Of a stretch of DNA of 64,000 nucleotides, positions 35,350 through 46,644 are shown in pieces (within the stretch, counting starts at the first letter, position 1; each line of letters begins with the position of its first letter). The translations under genes and the position numbers were made by a program. The stretch lies in assembly GCF_008728515.1 (NCBI RefSeq), contig NC_044980.1, positions 60,447,590 to 60,511,589 of the forward strand. Direction: 5' to 3'. Below the pieces are notes generated by a model that searched no databases, was not told where the DNA came from, and saw nothing but the letters and a program-made list of their open reading frames with translations. The DNA is from Papio anubis (lineage: Eukaryota; Chordata; Mammalia; Primates; Cercopithecidae).

Positions 35350-35801
35350 GTACTCTTGCTACAAACCTAAAATATTATCTTTTTTTTTAAAAATGTGAGA
35401 AACCGAATTCTCCATTAATTAAAAACACTAATAGTAACAGAACATAGCCCCCAGCACATAGGAAGAAGCACTTAATATTAATCCTGGTGTACTCATGTGA
35501 AGATAGATTTTAAAAATTCATTCATCCATGCAAATTTGCCAAGTGCCTACTATGTGTAAGGCACTAGTCTAAGGTGGTAGAGAAACAGTAATAAACCTAA
35601 CAGAAAAAAATCACTGTCTACATGATAAAGCTTATATTTTAATAAAGGAAGACAACATATATAAGCAAAATATAAAGCATGTTAAATGGTGATGGGGCCT
35701 TGTCTATTTTTATTGTATGCAAAATAAATGGTTGGTATGGCTAGGGTATACAGTGGATGGAAAGACATGGTGAGGGATTATGTTTGAAGTCTGTCATTAG
35801 A

Positions 35802-36095
35802 GGCCAGGTTCGGTGGCTCACGTCTGTAATCCCAGCACTTTGGGAGGCTGAGGAAGGCAGATCACCCGAGGTCAGGAATTCATGACCAGCCTGGCCAACA
35901 TGGTGAAACCCCATCTCCACGAAAAACATAAAAATTAGTTGGACGTGGTTGCATGCCCCTGTAATCCCAGCTACTCGGGAGGCTGAGGCATGGGAATTGC
36001 TTGAACCCAGGAGGCAGTGGTTGCAGTGAGCCGAGATCACCCCACTGCACTCTAGCCTGGGCGACAGAGTGAGACTCTGTCTTCAAAAAACAAAA
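35802..36095 (+). repeat. Alu (S-type)
   Basis: Full dimer. TSD GAAGTCTGT at 35786 and 36096. Confidence 0.93.
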
Positions 36096-36661
36096 GAAGT
36101 CTGTGTAGATGACAAGCCACCTGAAATGGCATTTTTAAAAAGATTTAGACTTCAAGAAATGAGCAAATGGAGAGCCATTAAATAAATTAGTAAAGGAGAG
36201 TAACATAACTAAATTATGTTTAGAACTAAAAGTCTGGCAGGAACATTGAGAATGAATTAGAGAGAAAACTTGGGATTCGAGAAAATGGGAGCAGGTAGTT
36301 AATAGCGGATAGCATATATCCTGTCCTCTCTACAATTACCCTTTGAGGGGAAGGGAAGCAGATTCTCATCCTGATAGTGCTCACCTTTGGAAAGGAATTC
36401 ACTCCTGGCTCAATGAGATGAGAATGTACCCAAAACGCCCAGTGTATTTCCAGACAGTGTGAAGTAGATTCCCTTATACTTGTATGTAACTTTTAAAAGA
36501 TACATTATGTATGAATTGCAGCCCTGGGGAAATTACCTCTGTCATAAAAGAAACACTATTACTTTCAGTAATCACAGAACAATTCTCCTTAAAGAGGGAT
36601 TTAATAAGAAACTAAATTACCAATGATAAAAAGTCAAAGGGTCTTTTAGATACAAAATAAT

Positions 36662-36761
36662 CTACTGTTCACCCATCCCTATTCTCCTCCCTTTCTATTC
36701 CTACCAAGCCCTACTACTATTTACCCATCCCTATTCTCTCCCTTTCTATTCCTATCAAGCA
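36662..36761. repeat. About 50-bp tandem duplication, pyrimidine-rich
   Basis: ACCCATCCCTATTCTC and CCCTTTCTATTCCTA each occur twice at about 51-bp spacing. Confidence 0.9.
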
Positions 36762-36827
36762 GTTGTACTTGCACGTAAAACACTGGGCCACAAGAAAATA
36801 GGCTCTCCTTGCCACGAAGACTGCTAT

Positions 36828-36858
36828 TTAAAATAATAACAGTAGTAATAATAATAAT
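36828..36858. repeat. (AAT)n microsatellite
   Basis: About eight imperfect AAT units. Confidence 0.88.
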
Positions 36859-36867
36859 GATGTATGT

Positions 36868-37171
36868 GGCCAGGCACAGTGACTCATGTCTCTAATCCCA
36901 GCACTTTGGGAGGCCAAGGAGGGTGGATTACCTGAGGTCAGGAGCTCAAGACCAGACTGACCAACATGGTGAAACCCCGTCTCTACTAAAAATACAAAAA
37001 AAAATTAGCCAGGCATGGTGGCGGGTGCCTGTAATCCCAGCTACTCTGGAGGCTGAGGCAGGAGAATCACTTGAACCTGGACGGCGGAGGTTGTGGTGAG
37101 CTGAGATCGTGCCGTTGCACTCCAGCCTGGGCAACAGAGCAAGACTCCGTCTCAAAAAAAAAAAAAAAAAA
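36868..37171 (+). repeat. Alu (S-type)
   Basis: Full dimer with a long A-tail. TATGT lies on both sides. Confidence 0.93.
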
Positions 37172-37209
37172 GTATGTATATGTATATATTTATTCTTGAT
37201 AAACATCTT

Positions 37210-37450
37210 GTCTTCTTGATCAGATTGGTCATTTCCTATACTTTGCCATGTGGCTTGTACACGTTTCCATTATTGTACTTATCACACTGTATTATATGCA
37301 CTTAAATGTTTGTCTTCCCATATTAAACAGCCTACATCTTGTTTTCCTTAAAGTCTTTTATCCCTAGCGGGGCCTACATCTTATTCGTCTTCAACTTTAA
37401 CAGGGTCTGACAAAGGTAGACGCTCAATCAACTTAATCTACTGCCTTTTT
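37210..37450 (-). repeat. L2 3' end, antisense
   Basis: CTACATCTTGTTTTCCTTAA, TCTTTTATCCCTAGCGGGGC and GTAGACGCTCAATCAAC follow the reverse L2 terminus. Confidence 0.65.
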
Positions 37451-38598
37451 TGCAGTGAAAGTGACATTTGAATTTGGAGGAAATAAACAATCAAATCTGT
37501 GGAAGAGAGCGTTTATCTGCCTCCCCACCAAAAAAAATTAATTTATAGCCTTGTAAAAGATGGACAGTACCCAACCAAGCCCTTAGCAAAACACTAAATT
37601 ATGGAACTTCAGAACTAAACACTGACAGGTGAAAAATCCATGTGATAACTCTGAGGGATTTTATGCCCTATGTTCTTAAGGCAGTCCAGTCCACCTTCTT
37701 TATCTCTGCTGCCACTAACCTCACATCACAGATCTGGCACATACTAGATACAATTAAGTATCCCTAAAGGAGGTGGCCTTTTTTTTTTTTTCCTAAACGC
37801 AATTCTATTTTGATAAGTAAACCTAGTTGCCAAAATGTATAGTGTTCAACAATAACACATATTTAGAAAGGCATATGATTTAGTGAACAAAGCTAACCAC
37901 AGCCTTGGAACCCAGGACTGTCTCATTATCCTTACTGATCCAGGCCAAAAAAAATTAAATAACCTGGGTACAACAATTTAACTTACATTTACCTCAAGAT
38001 TCTCATTTATCAAACAGAGATTATAACATTTGATCTTCCTTTTAGAAGAACCTATTCCTATTTATTCCTATTTAAAATAATAGACATTCAGGAATAAGTC
38101 ACAAAATCTAAAGAAATACTATATATACTTATTGTTCCACTGTAACACCAAACAAAAATAGTCTGGTACTGATAGAGAAAGGTGAGTGAAGAATTCTATT
38201 CAGTAATACCACAGCCCATCTGTATAACACTTAATTCAAAAGTTTTCACATACTATGTACCTGCCATTCACTGATTCAGATTCTCTTCACAAATATATTG
38301 GCTGCGAGGAGGCAAGTATGTCTACCAAATAGACTTAGAAACTAAGATCCAAACCAACCAAGCAAATGCCCAAGACCATTGGATTCAATTCAACAAATAT
38401 TTATTAAGCACCTATCATGTGTCAAGCATTTTTCTAGACACTTTCAACGTATCAGTGAATAAAACAGAAAAGACCTCTAACCTCTTGGGGTTTACTTCCT
38501 AGTAGGGGATGGAGAGGTGGACCATAAACAATAAACAGGTAGTAAAGGGTAAGGAAGATGGAGAGTGTGGGCAGTTGAGCAGAAAAGCAGCTGCAGGG

Positions 38599-38905
38599 TT
38601 TTGTTGTTGTTGTTTGTTTTTTTGAGACAGAGTCTCACTCTGTTGCCCAGGCTGGAGTGCAGTGGCGCAATCTTGCCTCACTGTAACTTGTGCCTCCCGG
38701 GTTCAAGCTATTCTCCTGCCTCAGCCTCCTGAGTAGCTGGGATTACAGACGTGTGCCACCACGCCTGGCTAATTTTTGTATTTTCAGTAGAGATGGAGTT
38801 TCACCATGTTAGCCAGGCTGGTCTCAAACTCCCGACTTCAGGTGATCTGCCCACCTTGGCCTCTCAAAGTGCTGGGGTTACAGGTGTGAGCCACCACACC
38901 TGGCC
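38599..38905 (-). repeat. Alu (S-type), antisense
   Basis: Reverse dimer with a GTT-rich head. GCAGCTGCAGG / CACAGCTGAAGG flank it. Confidence 0.93.
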
Positions 38906-41060
38906 CACAGCTGAAGGCTTAACAGAGAGTTCAGAGTAGGCCTTACTGAGAAAAGAGATTTGAAAAAGACTTGAAGGAGATGGGAGTGTTACCATTATCT
39001 GTGAAGACCATTCCAGGCAGAGGAACCAGCCAGATCAAAAGCCCATAGGCAAGAGGATATGGTACATTTATAAAGAGAAAGCTAATATGGCTGAAGCCAA
39101 ATGAGAAAGGGGAGGAGAAGGTGAAAAACATGTCACAGAAGTCAAATTATAAAGATCCTTTAAACAATGACTAAGTAACATGAGAAGTCATGTTACTTAA
39201 GTCACGTTTTGAGTAGATAAATCATAGAAACTGACATACTCTGTTCGTAAAGATCCCTGATGCCTGTGTTTGCAACAGCCAATGGAGGGGCAAGAAAAGA
39301 AGCAGAGACACCAGTTAGAGGCTGCCACTCTAAAACAGCCAAGAAATAGTTAGTTCTATCCAGAGGTGATATCAGTGGAGATGATAAGAAATGTCAAACT
39401 CTAGACATATTTTGAAAGTGTAGCTGACAGGATTTATTGAATGATTAGTTACAGAGTATTTGAGAAAGAGAAGAGTCCAGAATGATACCCAAGTTTCTGG
39501 CCTGAGCAACAGAAAAGATGAAGCTGCCATAAACAGAGATAGGGAAATTGCACATAGAACAGATTTTGGGTGGGGGAATCAGAAGTTCGGTTTTGGCAAT
39601 TTAAATTTGGGATGCCTATTAGACATGCAAGTGGAGATATCTAGTTGGTACTTGGATATATAAGAAGACCTTCAGGAGAAAGGTCTGAGCTGAGGGCATA
39701 AATTTGGGAAATAGCATATAGATACGGGGTATTTAAGGCTAAGAAGCTGAATGATATCACCAAAGAAATGGGTATAGATAATGAAGACAAGAGGATCAAG
39801 CAGCGGACTCTGGGTACGCCAGGTCAGGGAAAAGAAGAGGAACCAGCAAAGGGGACAGAAAAGAAGCAAACAATGAGATAACAAAGCCAAGAAAGCATGA
39901 GGTATCCTGGAAACTAAATAAAATATACTGGGGGTGGGGGTGGGGGCAGTGAGGAAATGACCATCAACATTATCAATGACAGCTAATAACTCAGATGAAA
40001 GCTGAGAACTGACCATTAAATTAAACAACACAGAAATCACTAATGACCTTGATGAGAGTGGTATAGATTGAGAGAGAGAGGCAAAGGCTTAATCAGAATG
40101 GGTTTAAGAAGAATAGAAGGAGAGGGTTTGGAGAAAGCAAGCATAGACAATTCTTTCAAATGGTTTTGCTGCAAAGGGAGACATACAATTAAGCAGTAAT
40201 GGGTTAGGGGTAGTATGGTAAAATAATTATTTGCTGTTTATTTTTGCTTTTTTGAAGAGGGGAGAATAATGGTAAGTTTATATTATGATGGAAATGATCC
40301 AGTAGAGTATGAAAATTTTATAAGATAAAAAAAAATAACTAGAGTGATATCCTAGAGTAGGTGAGAGAGGATGGGATCTAGTATACCAGTAGAGGGGTTC
40401 CATTTAGGCGCGAATAGTCCACCTATGGTAATAGCTAGGCAAACAGGCAGGCAGGCCGAGTATGTGAGTGCTGTCGTACCCAGCTATTTTCTTATTATTT
40501 CAGTTTTCTTGGTGGAGTAGAAAGCAAAGCAACCAACTAAAAGTGAGGACAGTGAAAGAGGTTTGAGGGTTTCAGAAGATATGAGAAAGTGTTAAAATGG
40601 TCATCTAGGAAAATAAATGTACGAATGAACTTGGAACAGAGGGCGTGATTGCCTGACAGCATTAAAGCATTAAAGGCTGCTTGAAGTTCAGAGCCATGAA
40701 TTTCAAGTGGGACTAGTCAGCAAAGTTGTGTGTTTTGCTCCATCTATATACATGAGTGGGTGTGAGTAGGTGGGCACAGAGTAGGTGGAGAGCTGGATTT
40801 AAACAAAGTTGGGCTTTGCAAGAAAGGGAAAGAGTTACGAGGGAATAATTGTAATTATCAACCATGGAATTTAAGATGAGTAACAAGAGGTGTGGGAAAA
40901 GGTGAGGGATGAACAGACTGGAGGTATTGGTTGGGTCAAAGAATAGCTGGAGTAGGGATTCTAGAGGGAGTGAGCTTGGAAGGACAGGCAATAGTGGTCA
41001 GGAAGTGAAATGTTTGGGACAGAGATTAGGGGAGGAATGCAATTCTGGTAATGATTAAGT

Positions 41061-41268
41061 CTAGGGAAGGCTTTCTCAATCTCTACATACTGACCTTTTG
41101 GATCACGTAATTTCTTCTTGTGAAGGGCTGTCCTGTGCATTAGCAGCATCCATGGCCTCTACCTACTCACTAGATGCCAGTAATACCAGCCACCCCCCTC
41201 ACCCAGTTGTGACAATCAGAATGTATCCGGATACTGCAAAATCACCCCCGAGTTGAGAACCACTGATC
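41061..41268 (-). mobile_element. MER20-like hAT element
   Basis: GGGCTGTCCTGTGCATTAGC, CTCACTAGATGCCAGTA, CAGTTGTGACAATCAGAATG and the terminal GAGTTGAGAACCACTG are MER20 landmarks in reverse. Non-coding. MER20 copies can carry regulatory sites in mammals (established); no such role is shown here. Confidence 0.8.
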
Positions 41269-42217
41269 TAGAATATGATCAAGTATTTGAGATCACTGGA
41301 CGAGGTCAAGAACTGAGAGCCAGGGAACTAAAATAATCATCTATCAGTATATTGCAATTGCCAAGAACTAAATAGGAGTAGTGCTAGAGAGAGTGACAGT
41401 GAACAGGAACCACAATTAGTCAAGGAACGAAGCAAATGTCAGTAGATGACAATAATTGAGGAGTGGGTGACATAATCTGATGGCAAGACAAAGCTGATGA
41501 TACATCAGCTTCACAGTAGTGGTAAAGCTGGTATCAGAACTGAGGCTTCTTTCCCAGGGCTTTTAAAAATGTCTAGAAGGTGGGCAGACACCTCCACATG
41601 ATTTCATGTTCAATTAAATTAGACTCACAGAGTCAAAAATAGGGGTCAGTCAAAAACAATTGGCACCCTTTCTGACTGCCATATATAACAAACAGCTGAA
41701 GGCACATATTTTTGGCTGAATACCATCCTAAAAATAGGACGTAACATCTTGGTTTTAAAAAAAAAAAAAAAAAAACCCTCAATTTTCTTTCTGGCCCTTA
41801 AAACTTTTATGCTGCCTTTGATTAGAAAAGAAACATCTTTTCTTAAATGACTGCATTTATCTGTTTGCTACAGAGCAATCATAACTAACATTCTCCTTAG
41901 ATAACCAATCAACTTTATCTTCACATAGTCTAATCATCAAGAACAAAAAGACCTTAATATTAAATGGACTGATGGCAATGTTCTCCAACTGTGCATCACC
42001 TGCTCCTCTCACTGCCACCTGGAAAGACATCATCTAACCAGACTGCAAGCAGATTTAGAGCAAATGCCCAATTTTCATCTCCACCTCCTAAAAGCATATT
42101 CACAGGGAAGTGCTTGTTGAAAGTACAGAAGCAGTTTTAAGATGGGAAATTTAAACTATACTGTTATTTATTAAGTTCTTCCAAATGCACTCTTACTGCA
42201 ATAATTAAGACTTTAGG

Positions 42218-42526
42218 GCTGGGAGGGCTGGCTCATGCCTGTAATCCAAGTACTTTGGGAGGCCAAGGCGAGTGGATCACTTGAGCCCAGGAGGTTGAGA
42301 CCAGCCTGGGCAACATGGCGAAACCCTGTCTCTACAAAAAAAAATAAAAAACTTAGCCAGGCATGATAGTGTACTCCTGAAGTCCCAGCTACTTGGGAGA
42401 CTGAGGTGGGAGGATCATTTGAGCCCAGGAGGTGGAGGTTGCAGTGAGCTGAGATCGTGCCACTACACTCCAGCCTGGGTGACAGAGCCAGACAGACCCT
42501 GTCTCAAAAAATAAATAAATAAATAA
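42218..42526 (+). repeat. Alu (older)
   Basis: Dimer with an AAAT-type tail. TSD AAGACTTTAGG at 42207 and 42527. Confidence 0.93.
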
Positions 42527-42899
42527 AAGACTTTAGGCCACAGGGACACCAGATTCACTGAACCTCCACAAGCCCATCTTCCAAATTCTACCTTGTTATG
42601 GTTGTACTGAATTTAAATTTTGTAACACATAAACATGAAGAACAAAGATGGTGTCAAGGAAACACACGATGCCATCACCTACGTCCTGTTCAACTTTACA
42701 GATTACTGAAGCCAATATTAAAGTTAATGTAAAACACAGGTGAAATGCTTTCATTTCGAGTTCGAAATTAGGCACTGGTCAGATCTTACTAGTGGTATAA
42801 TTATTAGACTTTTACATAGTGCTATTAAAATGACTCAGGTATTTTTATATATTATTTCTAAACTGGATGCTTTCCTATTAGGAAATGCAGACAACAAGA

Positions 42900-42972
42900 T
42901 CTTCAGAGTATTAACCAGGCTTTATCACATATCAGCTGTGTTATCTGGTTATGCTATTTGGTTTCATTTTCT
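42900..42972 (-). repeat. MIR-like relic, left part
   Basis: Weak MIR-like text before the Alu at 42973, resuming at 43276. Confidence 0.5.
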
Positions 42973-43275
42973 TTTTTTTTTTTTTTTTTTTTTGAGACAG
43001 GATCTCCCTCATGGCCCAGGCTGGAGTGCAGTGATGGGATCTCAGCTTACTGCAGCCTCCGCCTTCTGGGTTCAAGCCATTCTCCTGTCTCAGCCTCCCG
43101 AGTAGCTGGGACTACAGGCAAGTGCCACCACACCTGGCTACTTTTTGTATTTTTAGTAGAGACAGGGTTTTGCCATGTTGCCCAGCCTGGTCTCGAACTC
43201 CTGACCTCAAATGATCCACCAGCCTCAGCCTCCCAAAGTGCTGGGATTACAGGCATGAGCTACCAAGTCTGGCCC
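42973..43275 (-). repeat. Alu (S-type), antisense, inserted in MIR
   Basis: Reverse dimer. Identical 14-bp TSD TGGTTTCATTTTCT at 42959-42972 and 43276-43289. Confidence 0.95.
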
Positions 43276-43400
43276 TGGTTTCATTTTCTCACTTGTTAAA
43301 TGGGGATAATACTAACATAACAGTTGCTGTGAAGAAAACATTGCCTATAATATGAACAGCATACTTTCTACATATAGTATTTGTTCAATAAATAAACAAT
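43276..43400 (-). repeat. MIR-like relic, right part
   Basis: TCTCACTTGTTAAATGGGGA and ATAGTATTTGTTCAATAAAT are reverse MIR phrases. Confidence 0.75.
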
Positions 43401-43594
43401 AGTCCTCTTAATTTGTTGTTAAACAAAACAAGCTTCAGAAAATGGAAATACGATAACCTTATAATCAGGCCTCTCCTTGAAAGATCAAAGAAAATTCTGA
43501 TTTTTGTTACAATAGATCATCAAGCTGGGCTTACAGCTATTTTAGTCCTCGTTTATAATTATAATATAAATGAACACAAAGAGCAGATGCATAC

Positions 43595-43716
43595 CTTCCA
43601 AACTTTCTTGTTCGTCGGAGGTGTAAGTGTCCATCTGACTTTGTTCCCGTAAGAAACGAATAACCGCATAAACCAGGTGCTTGATAGATGACATTTTAGA
43701 AGCTTAAACACTTTTC
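43595..43716 (-). CDS. SGTB: SGTB exon 2 with start codon
   Basis: The minus-strand exon begins after acceptor TTATCAAG (AG at 43718-43717). It has 22 nt of 5' UTR, then ATG at 43694-43692. The frame reads MSSIKHLVYAVIRFLREQSQ and continues to SLE plus one base of Val34, then donor GTATGC below 43595. The start context has A at -3 and T at +4, acceptable for initiation, and it matches the known SGTB N-terminus. The encoded helices form the dimerisation domain shared with SGTA. Only 22 nt of leader lies in this exon, so most of the 5' UTR comes from exon 1 in the CpG island. Confidence 0.97.
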
Positions 43717-44823
43717 CTTGATAAGAAAAATGAAAACACTGAACTAAGTTATTCTGAAGAATCAGTCAGAAAAGTCATAAATTACAAAGATGATACGGGT
43801 TATAAACTGTATTAAAGGTAAAAACAAAACACAAAACTGTATGACCTTTCATCTTTTTTTTTTTTTAAAGAGTCAGGAGAGCACAAAGTATTGTGAAGGT
43901 AATTTATTACATATTTTCATTAATACCCAGTGGTATAAGAGTATGTTAAATCTTGGAACAAGTAAAAATGTCTTCAAAACAAGTACAGCATAAGCTTAGA
44001 CTGTCACTGAGTATCTCACCATACCGAAATCCCCTAAAGGCCTCAGTACTAAGTTGAGAGGCTTTCATACTGCTGACTAAAAGCTGATCTATAACCAAGC
44101 ATCTTCCTCTATTTCATGGGACCTAAAAAAAGTATTAATAATGTACACTACCTACTTTTTGTAGGTTGAGAGTTATTTGATGAGGAAACACATTCGCGAA
44201 AGGTTGTTCAACTGGTGAGTGTCGTTCTTAATAAAAATGGCATTTCTATTTAATCAGCAGACATGTCAGGAAATCGCTGCCCAAGTCGATGGATACTACA
44301 AGTCGACCGGCGCTCCCTGCAGAGGCTGTGCTCTCGTGGACAAGCTGGAAGCTCCCGGTCATGTTCATTCACATGGAATACTATCGCATCCAAACAGTGG
44401 CGCAGGGCCAGCCGGCATTCATGGCTGATTTCCACTAAATCGCATCATCCATCTGTTCCCCAGGTTCCCTAATTCAAAGCCAGGGTGTGGTACCCGCCGC
44501 TATAATGTTTATTATTTGTGTAGTTATTTTAAAGGCGATGTCAGCCTCTAGGCCACGGGGTCACAAGCAATAAATAAGGCCCCAGGGCAGAAGGTAAAAA
44601 CAGAAAGGGGGGAAAAGGGGGTGCAAAGAGGGAAAGAGATGCCCAGCCTCGTCCAGGCTTCTCCCCCTTCCTCTCCCCAAAGCGCATCGAGCTCCCCCTC
44701 CCTCCCGTCCTCCCTCCGGCACCCGGCCTCGCCTCGGCCCTGCCCGGTGTGCAGCGAGTGCCAGTGCGGGCCTCGGTCCGGGGCGGAGGGAGGCGCACCC
44801 TCGCCAGACAGAAGCCCCCTTAC
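43717..44823 (-). other. SGTB: SGTB intron 1
   Basis: A 1.1-kb intron with no Alu or L1. It is AT-rich from 43720 to 44190, then has a CpG-containing non-repeat stretch at 44190-44480 and the CpG island edge from about 44650. Freedom from repeats is unusual for this window and suggests regulatory constraint. Confidence 0.85.
44190..44480. promoter_or_regulatory. CpG-containing non-repeat segment in SGTB intron 1
   Basis: About 290 bp with roughly a dozen CpGs (for example TCGCGA near 44194 and GTCGACCGGCGC near 44303) stand between AT-rich flanks and are separate from the main island. Frames of 60-69 codons are open on both strands but match nothing I know. It may be an island shore, enhancer or alternative first exon. 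Function is not shown by sequence. Confidence 0.4.
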
Positions 44824-44995
44824 CAAGCAGGAGGACGCGAGACGACGGCTGCTGGCCCGCGGGGTTCCGTAGGCCGGCCCGCCCGACCCCTAGTCCTCGG
44901 GGCTGAAGTCTGGCTCGGGATCGCAGCACTGGGCGCGGCGGCGCAAACTTCCCCGGCCCCCAGGGCGCCAACCCCAGAGCCCACCCGGCTGTGCT
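44824..44995 (-). other. SGTB: SGTB exon 1, non-coding 5' UTR (TSS end approximate)
   Basis: On the minus strand a strong donor, CTTG followed by GTAAGGGG, sits just below 44824 inside the CpG island and pairs in direction with the exon 2 acceptor 1.1 kb downstream. The exon is GC-rich and I see no ATG that continues in frame into exon 2. The transcription start cannot be read from sequence; the upper limit is placed before the GC-box cluster by analogy with CpG-island promoters. The donor is well supported and the 5' end is a guess. Confidence 0.7.
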
Positions 44996-45256
44996 CTAGC
45001 TCCAGCGGCGGGGTCTGGCCAGCACCGCCCCTGGGGCGGGGCCGGACGCGCGGGCTGGGGCGGGGCACGGCGCGGGGCGGGGCTGGTAGGCGCCGGCGTG
45101 GAGCTGCCGCACGTGGGAGGGCGCTGGCCCGGCAGCCACTGTGGCCTCTGCGGCTAGGCCGGCTCGCGACTCCCGGGCGCCCAGGCGCTGCCGCACGCCT
45201 TGTCGCGCCACGCTGAAGGACCACGCGCCCACCGCCGCCAGCCTCTCAGCGCTCCC
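44996..45256. promoter_or_regulatory. Shared bidirectional promoter with GC boxes and E-box
   Basis: The gap between SGTB exon 1 and the NLN start codon is under 450 bp. It holds three identical GGGGCGGGGC boxes at 45033-45042, 45057-45066 and 45074-45083, an inverted CCGCCCC near 45024, and a palindromic CACGTG at 45110-45115. No TATA box is evident near either presumed start. GC boxes bind Sp1/KLF factors and CACGTG binds USF/MYC-type bHLH factors (established). Co-regulation of the two genes is inference. Confidence 0.75.
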
Positions 45257-45297
45257 ATGATCGCCCGGTGCCTTTTGGCTGTGCGAAGCCTCCGCAG
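45257..45297 (+). CDS. NLN: NLN coding exon 1 (start of mitochondrial presequence)
   Basis: The plus-strand ATG at 45257 opens the frame MIARCLLAVRSLR plus two bases, then donor GTACCT at 45298. This matches the N-terminus of neurolysin, an M3-family zinc oligopeptidase that cleaves neurotensin, bradykinin and other short peptides, found in mitochondria and also in cytosol (family knowledge). Arginines at 4, 10 and 13 among hydrophobic residues and no acidic residue fit a mitochondrial targeting helix. The start context is weak (C at -3, A at +4). The HEXXH catalytic domain and all other exons lie beyond the window. Confidence 0.93.
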
Positions 45298-46611
45298 GTA
45301 CCTCCAGCGCGCGGGTTAACCTTGGCCGTGGGCAGGGCGGGGTCTTTCGCCGTGTGGTGCCTGGAGCCCGGACCCAACCCTTCCCAACCGCGCCTCTCCG
45401 ACGCTCCTGGGACGCACCCTCCCCGCGGCTTGCAAGGTGGACCCCTGGGCACACCTGGCGCGGCCACCTGGGGCCACCTTTCCCGCCTCCGCTCCCTCGG
45501 GAGGACGTCCATTCCCCTTTGTTTGGGACTGCCTCAGCCGCAGTCAGCGAGGCTGGTCACAGAGGCGGCCCAAAATGAATGCAAATAGTTTGGGTAAGAA
45601 AATCATTTCACTTTCAACCCCAATGCAGAACTGCACACCTGTCATTAAAAGTGCCGCAGCTGTGGACTCAGAACAATTTTGTTTGCTCCTTGCGCCCATT
45701 ACTAGCGTTCCAATCGTTTAACATCCACCTGAGATGAAACCTCTTTGGTGGTGTTGCTTATTTCCGTCCATGCTCTCTAACTTCCTTTTTTATTCTCCTC
45801 CTCCCCATGAAACAAACATTCTGCCTCTTGCTGGTGCAAATTGACCTGGCCCAAAATGGAGAAAATGATCGCTTGTACACGGCCTTGGGCAGCCTGAGCT
45901 GCTGTTTTGGATTGCTTCCTAGCCCTCTAACCACACCCCACTGCAACAGACCAGTAGCAAGATGGTGAGGGAATTAAATTCTTTGCACGAATGCGCTGGT
46001 TTTCGGAAACAATGCCGCCACCATCCCCGTTTCCAAATCTGCCCAGGACTGTAAATCCAAATGAAGATTCAACAGAAAAAAGAAAATGTGTGCTTCTTGC
46101 TAGCTATCAACAAAACTACTTTGTAACATGTCAGCATTTAAGCTTTCTCCCTTTTGCACATTGCCACTCCTCTGAATGGATGGAGCTTTTTGTTGCTCAG
46201 TCCGTAGAGTTAGGGAGCAGGCAGGCGACAGTGGTAATTACAAAGAGTTAATGTGATGATCTGTGATATTTCAGCCTGTCGTTTTTTGCTGGTCTCCAGG
46301 CTGCAATCGATATAACTGTCAAATGAAGTTATACCAAGAAATGAAGATCTTCACATAATGCAGGTGTGAGAAGAGGAAATAAATCTTCATATAAGAGCAA
46401 TTCTCAAACTTTTTATTCTCAGGGCCCCTTTGCCTTTCAAAAATTACCGTGGACCTAAGAGCTTCTGTTTGTATGGTATATATGTTTATATTTACCATAT
46501 TAGACATTAAAGCTGGAAAAATTTTAAGTATTTGTTAATTTACAAAACAGTAATATATAGGCTACGTGCATAAATAATGATTTTAATGAAAAATAACTAT
46601 TTTCCAAACCA

Positions 46612-46621
46612 CCCCCCCCCC
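46612..46621. repeat. C homopolymer (10)
   Basis: Ten C in a row inside the hAT relic. Confidence 0.9.
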
Positions 46622-46644
46622 ATCAGTGAGAAGAGTAACATTGT

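Larger units (their letters stand above)
38390..41600. repeat. Ancient repeat-derived block, family not named
   Basis: Starts with AACAAATATTTATTAAGCAC and GTATCAGTGAATAAAACAG, passes through ATTCCAGGCAGAGGAACC (39011) and TTTCTGGCCTGAGCAAC (39493), and stays purine-rich to about 41.6 kb. The same phrases recur at 1.6-2.2, 35.5 and 51.7 kb. An Alu and a MER20-like element are inserted. Confidence 0.45.
34377..43594 (-). other. SGTB: SGTB intron 2
   Basis: A 9.2-kb intron. Besides Alus it holds an L2 tail, a block of old repeat-derived purine-rich sequence from about 38.4 to 41.6 kb, and a MER20-like element. 37450-38390 and 41280-42200 contain only weak MIR-like traces. Confidence 0.9.
44650..45560. 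promoter_or_regulatory. CpG island spanning the SGTB/NLN divergent promoter
   Basis: GC-rich DNA dense in CpG contrasts sharply with the AT-rich flanks. It covers SGTB exon 1 and its donor on one strand and the NLN 5' UTR, start codon and donor on the other. Long open frames on both strands here are a by-product of few AT-rich stop codons. Confidence 0.9.

Noticed and set aside
45579..45586. Octamer ATGCAAAT at the island edge
   Set aside because: A single 8-mer is expected by chance in a window this size, and there is no paired motif to support a regulatory call.
44541..45588. Eight or more overlapping frames of 70-155 codons in the CpG island
   Set aside because: They arise from GC-rich composition, conflict on both strands, and none joins SGTB or NLN coding phase.
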